Part shown: positions 45,541 to 56,088 of the stretch, piece after piece
Layout of the letters: the number at the start of each line of letters is the position of its first letter
How positions within the stretch are numbered: the stretch's first letter is position 1
Source of the DNA: Ascaphus truei
Lineage: Eukaryota; Chordata; Amphibia; Anura; Ascaphidae
Direction: 5' to 3'
Assembly: GCA_036426205.1 (NCBI GenBank)
Contig: CM071570.1
Coordinates: forward strand, 4,415,872-4,479,871
Length of the DNA stretch: 64,000 nt
Translations under genes and position numbers: made by a program
The notes under the pieces: model-generated
Told to the model about the DNA's origin: nothing
Databases searched by the model: none
What the model saw: the letters and a program-made list of their open reading frames with translations, nothing else

Positions 45541-45759
45541 GTGAAATGCAGGCAAAAAACCGGGCGCTTACCTTAGGATATTTGTAAAGGGTAAAGTAAA
45601 ATACTTATCCCAGAACCAATGGATGTAGTCTTTCACAGTGGAATCCGTAACTTGCGATGAGTTCCTCTGCTCGACCCCAGAGAGGGGTATCCAAACCCTC
45701 AGGGTATAGGAGAACGAAGAAGAAAAAGAGGGGGAGCAAAGGATTAGAGGAGATGGACC

Positions 45760-46195
45760 TATATTAACAGTACTAGGATGACTTCATAGCATTTCTAGCT
45801 GTTAAATAAAGGTGGGGTAACAAAATGACAGTAAATTGTAAACCAATACTCACACGGCCCTGTGTGAGCACATATGTGTAAAGGTATCTTGCTTCTGGTA
45901 GCCACTTCTTAGCCCAATTGATTGATATCAGACAACCCCATATCATTCTCTCCCAGGATTGAGCTTACACATGGCCGTGTAAGTAGTTTATGATTACTTT
46001 CCTACCCCCCCCCCCTCCATCTGAACAATATCAATCAATTGGGCTAAGAAGTGGCTACCAGAAGCAAGATACCTTTACACATATGTGCTCACACAGGGCC
46101 GTGTGAGTATTGGTTTACAATTTACTGTCATTTTGTTACCCCACCTTTATTTAACAGCTAGAAATGCTATGAAGTCATCCTAGTACTGTTAATAT
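45760..46195. repeat. ~167-bp inverted repeat with 100-bp spacer
   Basis: Arms 45760-45928 and 46028-46194 are almost exact reverse complements (TTAACAGTACTAGGATGACT against its complement). Both include paired blocks CACACGGCC/GGCCGTGTG. It resembles the inverted heads of PLE copies. No coding sequence. Confidence 0.85.
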
Positions 46196-47698
46196 AAATA
46201 ATCTCTTATCCCTATCTAGATAATAATTATTTGGCACATTATTGTACTGTATGTGTTGGGGTGGGGAGTATTGGCCCCAAGGGTATGTGGGTAGGCCTCC
46301 CTTGTGGGTAGTGGGAGAGGGTGCTTAGGCCTCACGGGGTGGGGGGTTAGTGGGGGAGGGTATGTAGGCCTCCCGAGTGTTGGGCGAGGGTGGGTTAACC
46401 CCTTAATGACTGTAGCGGTTAATAACCGCTATGGTGATTAAGGGTTAGAGGACATTACATTGGATGTTTTTATTCTTATTTCTGTTTTGCAGCATCGGAG
46501 GGGGCATGGACGGTGATGAAGATGAGGATGGCCTTCATCGTGGCAGCCGGACATGGGTGAGTGCTATATGTATTTAATGTATTTATTCTTGTTTATATAT
46601 TTAAAATTGACAAATGCACTATTATCCATTTGTGGATAATAGTAATTTTGCCTGTTACTGTATTGTATGTTGTGTATTGCAATGTTTATTGGTGGCAATT
46701 GTCCTCAATAAACATGCTATTATGCCTTAACCCCTTCATTGCCTTAGCGGCTATCCGCTATGGTAATGAAGCAGCATTAATGTATTTTAATAATATTGTG
46801 CGGGAGCAGTGGGTCCCCTGAGCTGAACCGCATTGATTTGTGGCTCAGGGGACCCGAGTTACAGGCCCCGGTTTGGGGCATCGGTTCCAGTGTCGTCGCC
46901 ATCTTTATTGCGTCCAAGACGCGACGTGGGCTCAATAAAGATGGCGGTGACACTGGCACCCGATGCCCCTTACTGGGGCCTGTAACTCGGGAAGCAGGGG
47001 GTCTCTGAGCCACAAATCAATGTGGTTCAGCTCAGGGGACCCCCTGCTCCCGCACAATATTATTAAAATACATTAATGCTACTTTATTACCATAGTGGAT
47101 AGCCGCTAAGGTAAGGAATGATTCTTTATTTATATGTGTGTTTTACTCATAGTGTAGATGTGCAGAGGGTCTCCGGAGCTGAACCGCTTTGGTTTTAGGT
47201 CCGGGGACCCCCTGCTTCCCGAGATACAGGCCCCTTTAGCGGGTGCCGGTATCCCTCTGCTTTGTTTACATTCCGCGGTCAGGTGATCGGGACATTTAAA
47301 TGCAGAGGGATACCGGCCCCTCATAAAGGGGCCTGTATCTCGGGATACAGGTGGTCCCCGGACGTGAAACGAATGCGGTTCATCTCCAGAGACCCCCTGC
47401 ACATGTACACTATGAATAAAAATTGTTTAGAAATATTTTTAATGTGCCGATGTTTGCGCAGAGAGAGTGGCGGCTCTCTCTGATGCAAACACATATCGGC
47501 AGAAACGGGTTATCAGAAGGTTATCGGGAGCCAGGCTTTTTTTTCACCAACTTATCTGCATTTTACTTTCACAGTGATTCGCCAGGGATTCGGAAGGGAT
47601 TCGGCCCTTACTGAATACCACGAGGGCAAATCGCCAAAATCAGGCCGATAGGGAACACTTGGCGATGGCACTTTTTCGGTGCATACTGCATGAGGCCC
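46196..47698. repeat. Right arm of the composite with nested palindromes
   Basis: 46260-46560 mirrors 33345-33015. Two further palindromes lie at 46796-47050 (GGGGCATCGGTTCCAGTGTC against its near complement) and 47165-47405 (CAGAGGGATACCGGCCCC against its complement). The terminal repeat ends at 47698. No gene is recognised. Confidence 0.65.
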
Positions 47699-47701
47699 TA
47701 A

Positions 47702-47990
47702 ATTCTGTCAAAACTAAAGCTCACATTTTAATCTGGTCTGTAACTGTTATATTTTAATGTGGTCCGTAACTGTTACATATGCCTATAACATATATTATCT
47801 CTTACTGTGCATGGAATGTCTTGTATATAATGTATAATCTTGCTCACTTAATGTAACTATGTATTTGTAACCATTGGTCATTTCTTACTGGTCATCATAA
47901 CACTGCGCCCTGGACATACTTGAAAAAGAGAGGTAACTCTCAATGTATTACTTCCTGGTAAAACATTTTATAAATAATAAATAATTAAAA
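47702..47990 (+). repeat. LINE 3' end, right part after the 16-kb insertion
   Basis: Continues the LINE tail started at 31400-31631. It matches 11405-11660, ending in the same GGTAACTCTCAATGTATTAC and AATAAATAATT tail. Confidence 0.75.
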
Positions 47991-48009
47991 ATCTCTGTAT
48001 GTATATATG

Positions 48010-48450
48010 AGGTGTCAGCGCCGTCATCACCCACACGGAAGCCACGACATTCATTGTGTTCCCTAGCAGTCCTTTACTCTCTTTACCATCCTTTAATACT
48101 GCTGCAGCGCATCTGAGTCTAAAACTCACCCATCTTGTCCCGCGGCTGTTTTCGGGCTGGCGCGGAACTTGGCCGCGCCCCAGCCAGATCTTGCTCTCCC
48201 CTCGCGACCTGGTTCTCTGTTTCTCTGGGTCCCCTGGGTCCCCCGGGTCCCCCACTGCCTTCCCACATCCCCCACATCCCCCACATCCCCCCTCCCACCT
48301 TCGGGGAGCCCTGGGCATGCGCGCCATGCACACATGCACCCTGTACCGCGTGACCGTGCATCAGTGACGCGCGGCACGCATCGGGCCAAGCCACGTCTTC
48401 CCACGCATTGCGGTGGCGGCCGAATGAGACTCAGCTCGGCCGCCACTGTA
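48010..48450. repeat. GC-rich palindromic block
   Basis: CCCACATCC is repeated near 48265-48292. The right end reads GGCGGCCGA...TCGGCCGCC. The block resembles 34806-35172 in composition. Several overlapping frames are compositional artefacts. Confidence 0.45.
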
Positions 48451-48531
48451 AGTCCTTTACATCTGCCAACAGTGTTGCTACTGGCCCCCTGTCTATAAAG
48501 AGGCAGGACTTTCTCCAGGATTTTGTCAGTG

Positions 48532-48547
48532 TGTGTGTGTGTGTGTG

Positions 48548-48624
<77 letters not shown>
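48532..48624. repeat. (GT)n and (GATA)n microsatellites
   Basis: GTGTGTGT from about 48532, then at least 18 tandem AGAT units from 48550 to 48624. Confidence 0.95.
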
Positions 48625-48739
48625 GCCCCCTCAGTGTATAAACCATTTAAATATAAATGTGGAACCAGAAACCAATTGGTAGGCACTGTGGATACCTAGG
48701 CCCTCAATGTGTGCCTACAGTTGATTGCACATGTGGTTT

Positions 48740-48857
48740 CAAAAGTACATTGTTATAAAAAATGTTTACCAGGAATACATTGAGAGTTACCTGTCGTTTT
48801 CAAGTATTTTCTGGGCACAGCAAGATGACAAATAATGCAATGTTACAAATATAGTTA
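48740..48857 (-). repeat. LINE 3' end fragment (reverse), LTR insertion target
   Basis: ACCAGGAATACATTGAGAGT and TTTTCAAGTATTTTCTGGGC are the reverse complement of the LINE tail at about 11575-11630. The sequence is cut at 48857 where the LTR element starts. Confidence 0.65.
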
Positions 48858-49536
48858 TGTAGCTCCTGTAAGAAATAGTGGGCTACCTATCTTTCTCCTA
48901 CTGTGGTAAGTCCTGTTAAGGGGAGGCGCCAGTAGTAATCATGGGTTTTCCCCCTTCAAGCCCTGCCGTGATTGGTGGAGGTAGGCACCTGACTCTGTGT
49001 GGGAAGGCATAGACACAGGGGAGGGCCTGCTGACATCATGAGGGGTGGGGCTGACTCTATTTAGTGGGCTGTTCCTGTAAGAGACAGTTAGTTGTTGAGG
49101 AGTCTGTCCTGGGAGTTGGAGGAAAGGAGTTCTGTTCTGTCCTGGGAACAGAGGAGAGAGAGTCTAGTGCTGAGAGAAAGAGAGGAGACTGGACTATGAG
49201 TAAGGAGTGTGAGCAGAGCTAGAGTGGACCAATTCCCCTCACCCTGCTGAGGGGGTGAGTTGAGAGATATAGCCTCACCCAGAGGGCTTACCCTGGGGTG
49301 CAGGCAGGGGTATTGCTGCTCCAACCAGGCCATACTGCTGGAGTACAGCCTGGAGGAGAGGAGAGGAGGAAAGAGGCTTGTATACCTATACATTTGGAAG
49401 CCCTGCTGCACAGGACTTGCTGCTGTAAATGTGATGATGATTATCCAAGGATAGCAGCGGAGCACAGCTGAAGGATGGGGTCAACACCAACAATGAAGGG
49501 GTTAAAATTCTTCTTTATTGAAACATGGTGCAGGGG

Positions 49537-49720
49537 GGGAGACAGCAAAAACTCTAACGCGTTTCAGGCTATGCAGCCCTTTTTCAAAGAGTGAAATCGC
49601 GTCTTCACTACTCGCAGTTATGAAGGGGAAACCCCGCCCACTTTTCCCAGAGCGACCGATGTCACTCTTTGAAAAAGGGCTGCATAGCCTGAAACGCGTT
49701 AGAGTTTTTGCTGTCTCCTC
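49537..49720. ncRNA. Pair of opposed degenerate hammerhead-like motifs
   Basis: On the plus strand (about 49664-49712): ACTCT, TTTGAAAA where CTGANGA belongs, a stem II (GGGCTGCATAGCC), GAAA, CGCG minimal stem III with T, then AGAGT closing stem I. Two core positions deviate, so self-cleavage is unlikely. The left arm carries the same motif on the minus strand (about 49545-49592). Confidence 0.45.
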
Positions 49721-50819
49721 CCCTGCACCATGTTTCAATAAAGAAGAATTTTAACAGCCTTCATTGCTGGTGGACCCCATCCTTCAGCTGTGCTCGCTGC
49801 GACTACCTTGGATAATCACTCATACTTACCTACTCAGCGTTGATGCACGCACAAAATGGATCAAGGTTCAAAAGAGTTTTGATTCTCCCCACTTTGGATT
49901 AAGGGGGAGTTGCAGACCGTAACAGTGCGCGGTAAGAGAGTAACAGAGATTTTTTCTGTTAGTCTGGTGAGGTGCTTTCTAGCATTATAATGTGTCCTCA
50001 CTAAAGACAGATTACTCTTTATACAATCTGCTTTATGATCGACTGGGTCCAATACTCTTTAGCAACTCAATTACCTGTCCTAACCTGTTTATCGTAACAT
50101 TTTTGAGCACCATTGCCATTGTACCCCATTTTGCTGAAGCAACTGTTTATAAGGAACTTTCCTTAAATTTTACTTGTGAATATATACAAACAGTTTGCTC
50201 GTCAAGGAGACACTCATGTTATATGGAACTATATCACTGGGGATCATCATACATCAAATTGTGATTATGTGAATCACTGTTTCAACCTACTTTTAATATG
50301 GTGCCAGGGGGGATGGACTTGTTTCCACAAAATGGATGAGGATGCCAGGACGTCAGACACAGTGGACATGATGAACAGTACATGTGTTCAGAAATGTGCG
50401 ATAATACCAACTAGAACGCAGAGCAGCGTATTTACTTTGACAACACTGTACATGAGTTTGTGAAGATACAGCTGATCTTGGCTTCTTTTAACAAATTGGA
50501 AAGGATCCTTCTCACCAATTTCGGTTGTGTGGATATCACCACGACTTGACAATTATCTCATTATAAAACGAATACCAAGGGGACTTCGCGTTAAAAAGCG
50601 CCCTCCTGTGGCCTTCCCCTCCAAAGATTTTGAATTGAGTGACGAGTATCCTCAATGAATGTTCTTAAATTGATGGACCTACTAATAAAGCAAAGTGACA
50701 AGAACGGATTAATGTTAAGAAGATGATTAAAAATATAACAGCAGAAACTTAATCAATTCAAGAAATGAAGACTTTGAGACTATGGATAAAAGGTTGTCTA
50801 ACAACATAGAAAAGGCTGA

Positions 50820-53430
50820 GAAAGAGATTATGGTCAAAAAAACAAGAAAAGTTCGCCGAGATAGAGTCGATTACGAACGGAACCAGGTGTATAGTGGCAA
50901 AGATTACCACCACCTAGGACACCTACTCGCCAAAACCTACATACAGAAATCCTAATCACAAAAGAACATCCCAAGAAATCAACACCAAAGAGATCTATCC
51001 TTAAGAAATCATCTGAAACATCGTGTCTCTGACATCTCGACGTAGAGACCGTCAACAAAGTGTCATTTTCAACTGACGAGGACACAGACAGAGGCGGGAC
51101 AGCACGGATTATGAATCAGTCAAAGAGGAAGCGTCTACTTCCTATGAACTACGAAGTAACAAGTCCTCAAAAAACTATCAAAAGGACTAGGCGCTCGCCA
51201 AAAAGACGGGATTAAAGAAACGAAGATCGATCCATAACAATACTAATAATGTTTTGATATTTCAGGCATTCCGATCTCGGATGGAGAACTGGTGGTCCTG
51301 AACCAGGGCCTCAATTTTGCCATTATGAATGCTTTGATTTATTTAGCACTATTATAGATCTCAGAGATTATTAGGAAACTTTCCTTGAAAAAATTATTTT
51401 CTTTAAGGATGTTCAGATCCCCGTGTCTCCTCCATCAGATGCTGGGGACATTATTGATCCCCACCATGTGATTGATGACACACGGGGGGAAAGACTATCT
51501 TTCAAAGAGCTTGGCGCGATACAGGATCTTACTGACCTTATAGGTGAAGAAGAAATTGCAGACTGTATAGATAAGGAAGAACAACTGGCATTCCTTACGG
51601 GAACTAAGCACACTTCCTTTAGAAATAAGTCAATCTTCTGCCCGAACTTTACAAAAGGCCCTCATTTAGAGACATTTGAGAAATTGGTTGAGAAAGATCT
51701 ACAACTTATGGCCAAGGGTTACTCATTTACCACACCCCCCTTTAATAACATGACAAAAGAGGAACATTTACATTCTCCACACTCAAAAAAGATCAAATAG
51801 TTATAGAGTGGGCTAAAGGGGGTGCAGTGGTTGTGATGCACTCAGAGGCTTACCATTCAGAAGCCCTCAGACAGCTTAGTGATGTTAAATCTATTGTAAA
51901 TTGGATAAGATCCCCACAAGCCTTTTGGTGGAAATTCGTGACCTGTGGACCTGGGCAGCGATTATTGGGTGTTCTCAAAAAACAAGAAGGCGCCTATTTA
52001 TACAACCATTTCAACGTGCCTATTTTCACCATTCCAAGATCCATAAATCTTGGTAGCCCTCCTGGCAGACCTATTATTTTAGCATTGGATCTTTGGAGAG
52101 GTGGTTATCTAGGTACGTTGATTATTTTTGCAGACCTTTGTAAAAGAACTCCCTTCTTATTTAAGGGATTCTTCAGATTTGCTTCTAGATATTCAAAACA
52201 TAAATGGTCTAATACTTTCATATGGGTCACATTGGATGTGACCTCACTGACACCCTAATTGAACACACTTGGGCACTAAAGCTATAAGCACTTCCTTAAT
52301 CACTCTAACCTTAACTTAGCACAGAGAATTTTTTACTAGATGCAATTATGTTTTTGTTACAACATAATTATTTTATGTTTGACAAACAAATATTATTTAC
52401 AGTCACAAGGCACAGCAATGGGCACATCATTTGCACCTTCGTACGCGAATTTATTCATGGGTTTCTGGGAGAACATCTACATTTTTGGTGATAAGATCCT
52501 TTTAGGCAAATATTATGTTTTACCTAGATTTATAGATGATTTAATATTAATGGAACGGTGATATTGACACTCTACACTCCTTTTTGAATATCTGGAGCAA
52601 ATACTTAATTTGAAATTTTCTCATAACTATCATGAAACTAAGATCGACTATCTTGATCTACACCTATACATAGACACGGATCTGAGTATACAGACAAATG
52701 TATTTAGAAAAACAAATTCTAGAAATTCGCTGCTCAGGTCCAACAGTGCTCACCCAAGATCCCTAATTCGGGGTATTCCAAAGGGACAGTTCCTCAGACT
52801 AAGGAGGATTTGCTCTACGGAACAATCTTCCTCCTTCAGGTGAGGAACATCAAAAAAAGTTTTTGAGTCGGGGCTATGGAGAGAAGGACTAGAGATTGCG
52901 TTTGAGAACGCACTCAAAATGGATAGAGCAGAGCTCCAAACAAAATAGAAAAAATACTAGAAAGAAAAGAGGAGAAATTAACATTAAGGGAGATTAACAC
53001 CCTCAGGTACCACTCTTCATAACCACTATTCTAAGCAGGCAGAACAGATTAGTGTATCTTACAAAAACATTGGTCTTCCTAAAAAAGGTAGAGACCTAGA
53101 GAGTTTAGTTAAATCTAACCCAAAATAGTCTTTAAAAAGGCCAAGACCATTGGAATCAAATCACCTAGTGTGTTCGTTCCTGCAAGAAACCCACCCCCAA
53201 ACACCAAAGGGATTTTTTCAAGTGTGGGAACTGAACACATGTAGATATGCAAAGAACTTAATCTATAAGAATATATATACCAATCAGATTATGCGATTGA
53301 GAAATTTTACATGTAACACCAACTTTGTGATATATCTACTCAACTGCCCTGTGGGAGTAATTATGTGGGCCGAACAATAAGACCCCTAAAAGTCCGAATT
53401 AATGAAACATATCAGGAGTATTAAGAAACG
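50820..53430 (+). pseudogene. PLE reverse transcriptase and GIY-YIG endonuclease
   Basis: In order: a basic N-terminal block at about 50830-50960 (KKTRKVRRDRVDYERN), an N-terminal domain at 51423-51800 (GIDs of the TKHTSFRNKSIFCPN type), RT at 51827-52560 with GRPIILALD, motif A VTLDVTSL, motif B GTAMGTSFAPSYANLFMGF, motif C RFIDDLILME (both Asp kept), and thumb KIDYLDLHLYIDTD. The endonuclease at 53240-53420 has NTNFVIYLLNCP then, after a one-base shift, NYVGRTIRPLKVRIN. Stops and shifts near 51800, 52258, 52560 and 53335 disable it. The protein copies its RNA at a nicked target in the family. Confidence 0.85.
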
Positions 53431-54533
53431 TGATGAAAGATAACGGTCGCACGGCCACATTTAATCACTGCCCCTGGGAAATTAAGATCTTTAATATAGT
53501 GTCTTGAGCACATTTCAGACTATGTCAGGGGAGGCAATAGAGAACTTGCTTAATCGTAGAGAGATGTTCTGGATTTATGCCCTTGGGACAATGGCACCCA
53601 GGGCATGAACCAGGACTGGGGAATTAAAACACTTTCTTACTTGATTTGCTTATGTTCTATGTCTCATATGGATTACACACAATGAAATAGATATGGATCT
53701 CAGCAAGAAAGAAGGACCCGGACCCCCCCTCCTCTTCTTCCTTATATTTTCCCACCTTCTCCTGTTGCCTTTCTCTGCCTTTGTGTATTCATTCCAATGG
53801 ATCCAGCATTTATCTATTGCTCTGCACAAAATAGGAACAAACTGTTCATCACTAAATTTATCATGAATAATTCTTTGCCCTGTATATGATTATAAATAAA
53901 TTAGGGATGATTTAATTATATTTCTGATATAAATAGACACTGTGTACCAATAAAAGCCCTAGGTATTATAATCCTGAGTTATCCATATGAGTCCGCCAAG
54001 AGTGGAGCTGAGGGGGGAACCTAAGCTACGCGATTATTGGAGGTAAACGCATTTGATCGTTGTCATGATCTTTATCTTATGATTTTGTGCACTCTATGAA
54101 CAATTGTCACGTCAACTTTATATTCTCACCTACCCCGTCGGCTGAACGGGTACTCTGACTACCAGAGACGCATCTCCAAACTAGTTTTCTGTATTGAGAG
54201 CTAATTCTGAAATCAGAAGGCTAGCTGGTATTTACAGCTACCAAGACGCTCTCTCGATTCAGCTCCTAGTGGGAGGTCTATCATGACCAATGAGAGACTA
54301 CTAGCATTCGCCGAAAACCGCACGCATTGTACCCCATTTTGCTGAAGCACTGTTTATAAGGAACCTTTCCTTTACCTTTTACTGCTGCTGTAAATGAACT
54401 GCTGCTGTGTGCATTATCCAAGACAATAAAGACACTGCTGTTTTACATAAGACTGTGTGAGATCTGGAGCATTCACCCTGGGACCAGGGTTCTTTCTCTG
54501 TAAGGGTCCTACCCCACATCCCTGGGGCTTATA

Positions 54534-55209
54534 GAGAATGGAGGCGCTGCACCATCACCACTAAAGAATGAAAGCAATTACCTCAGAAGCCTGGTCCTGT
54601 TATCCCCAACATCACCGCGGGAGACTCAGGCCTTCCTGTTACCAGCAGGTACGCACCACCCAGTTACATGTAGCCAGCCCTCACTGCACCCTAAATATAC
54701 ACGATCTGTGTCTGGGGGGGGGGGGGACATGGGTTACATTTGGAGGCGAGCTGCTGAGATCCAGAACAGGGCAGGCTTTCAGCAAGGCAGAGCTGGAAGA
54801 GTGAAGTGCTTCTTCCGTGCAAGTACTGGAGAGGGTAGGGCATGTCACACCAGGGGTAGTCAGGGGAGTGTGAATTCCCGCACAGTACACCCTGGGTGCC
54901 CTAAGAGGGTGTTGTAAGATGGGTGTGGAGCTATTGCTGTTATAGTCCCTTGAGGCAGATAGTGTGAGGCAACTGGGGGGGTTAGCCTGTTAACTAGTCC
55001 AGGGACCATGGCCCAGGGCCCGCACTATGAGTGGCCAAAAGTAGGAGACGCCCGTACTTAGGGAGATGCCCGGTACACTAGCCAGCACCCACATAAAACA
55101 CACCACAGAGTACTTGTAGGAACCGTCAGCGAGTGCGGTGCACAGAGAAGGAGTTCTGCCTAGCCTGGGATATGCCACATCATACTAGTGGGCAACAGTC
55201 AGAAATAGC
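54534..55209 (+). other. Leader of the pol-less LTR element
   Basis: Between the 5' LTR end and the long frame. TGGAGGCGCTGCACC at 54539 is a candidate primer-binding site (the tRNA is not identified). A poly(G) run lies at 54713-54726. No gene is supported; the rest could be the packaging leader. Confidence 0.45.
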
Positions 55210-55824
55210 ATGCAGAGAGTGTTCAGTGAACAGTTGGAGTATAGTCAGTGTCTAGGAACGAGTTTTGCACTAGACACTGTGAATAGTCCACATGTACATT
55301 TGGAGGGCTCATCAAAGATGGCAGCCGTCACAACATGTGCTCCGCGGAGCAAGAAAGAGTCCAAAATGGTGACAGAAATGCCATCCACGGCCCAGCAGTT
55401 AGCAGCCGAACTAAAATGGCAATTCCCGCCAATCCTGGAGCGCACACGTGAATCGTGCAAAGAGACTGTGAGAGAAATGTGGAGGGAGATGTGCAGGGGT
55501 TTGGCGCCAAACCCAGATCCCCTGCAAGAGGAGCGGAGTGGCGCGAAAGCCGAAAGCCCACCCACCTGTGCTGTGACTGGCCGACAGACAAGGCCATATC
55601 ACACTGAGAGAAGGAGTGCCCCTCCTCTTGTTTCCACCAGAGGGAGGGGGCACAAGGAGATCCAATCAGGAGAGTCCTCCCCAGCGAAGGGAGGGACAGG
55701 AAGTGAGAGCGAGGAACTTCACTTCTGCCTGACTGTTGAAGAGCAAGGAGCTAAAGCATTGAATTGTTCAACCCCTGTGCGAAGAATGGTCGAATTAAGC
55801 ACCAGTATCTTCCAACTTCCATGA
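55210..55824 (+). CDS. First segment of the long frame in the pol-less LTR element
   Basis: 204 codons beginning with ATG after an in-frame TAG at about 55187, ending in TGA at 55822-55824. Content is charged and partly helical in the middle (about residues 55-100: LAAELKWQFPPILERTRESC, then KETVREMWREMCRGL). I do not recognise a domain. It is in exactly the same frame as the segments after it, so it could be the N-terminal part of a single gag-like protein reached by stop readthrough, or separated by a nonsense mutation. Between the TGA and the next stop (TAG at 56020-56022), 65 codons contain CLCVHC and CPQC, a CxxC/CxxC zinc-ribbon-like pair. Confidence 0.5.
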   Translation: MQRVFSEQLEYSQCLGTSFALDTVNSPHVHLEGSSKMAAVTTCAPRSKKESKMVTEMPSTAQQLAAELKWQFPPILERTRESCKETVREMWREMCRGLAPNPDPLQEERSGAKAESPPTCAVTGRQTRPYHTERRSAPPLVSTRGRGHKEIQSGESSPAKGGTGSESEELHFCLTVEEQGAKALNCSTPVRRMVELSTSIFQLP

Positions 55825-56088
55825 GGCTTCCTGGTGGTGGAGATCGAGGGCCGAGAGTACCTCCGGTGCCTGTGTGTACACTGCAGGACACCCGGAACGG
55901 TCGCAAGCACCAAGGCACGATGCCCTCAATGTGGCACGTACTATTTATGGCCTAACGAACCGTGGCCACTATTACAGACCCCTCGGTGTGCCTCTCCGAG
56001 AACTCTAACGGAGGTGGCGTAGACGACAGACGAGGCTGCCCTAGTTCCCCGCTTCACCCATGCGGTAGGAAACAAGGCCCAGCCAACT

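Larger units (their letters stand above)
31632..47698. mobile_element. 16-kb Harbinger-like foldback composite with TAA target duplication
   Basis: The left terminus GGGCTCTATGCAGTAAGC and the right terminus, reverse-complemented, GGGCCTCATGCAGTATGC are imperfect inverted repeats. TAA flanks both sides (31629-31631 and 47699-47701). GGGC-type ends with a TWA target duplication are PIF/Harbinger hallmarks. Inside, left and right halves are inverted copies: 33115-33345 against 46260-46450, 34195-34325 against 45245-45390, and 35195-36510 against 36511-38060. The right half is enlarged by a nested PLE (38085-39991) and a Gypsy element (40018-45236). No transposase or Myb-like frame is recognised, so it looks non-autonomous. 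It could instead be several related MITEs inserted into one another. Confidence 0.65.
49432..54383 (+). mobile_element. Penelope-like element with inverted 5' head
   Basis: GCTGCTGTAAATG is duplicated on both sides (49419-49431, 54384-54396), a 13-bp target duplication. The 5' end is a foldback: about 49438-49592 against 49664-49822. The segment 50112-50170 (CATTGTACCCCATTTTGCTG) recurs at the 3' end (54329-54377), as expected of pseudo-LTRs. RT and GIY-YIG code lies between (50820-53430), with several stops. It is younger than its host LTR. Confidence 0.85.

Noticed and set aside
48532..48624. Possible CRISPR-like regular repeat
   Set aside because: It is a plain GT and GATA microsatellite without spacers.
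48119..48686. 186-codon minus-strand frame
   Set aside because: It consists of translated microsatellite (repeating YLSI) and GC-rich repeat; no protein is supported.
50112..50264. Possible short secreted protein
   Set aside because: The sequence recurs at the PLE 3' end (54329) and belongs to the PLE terminal repeat.
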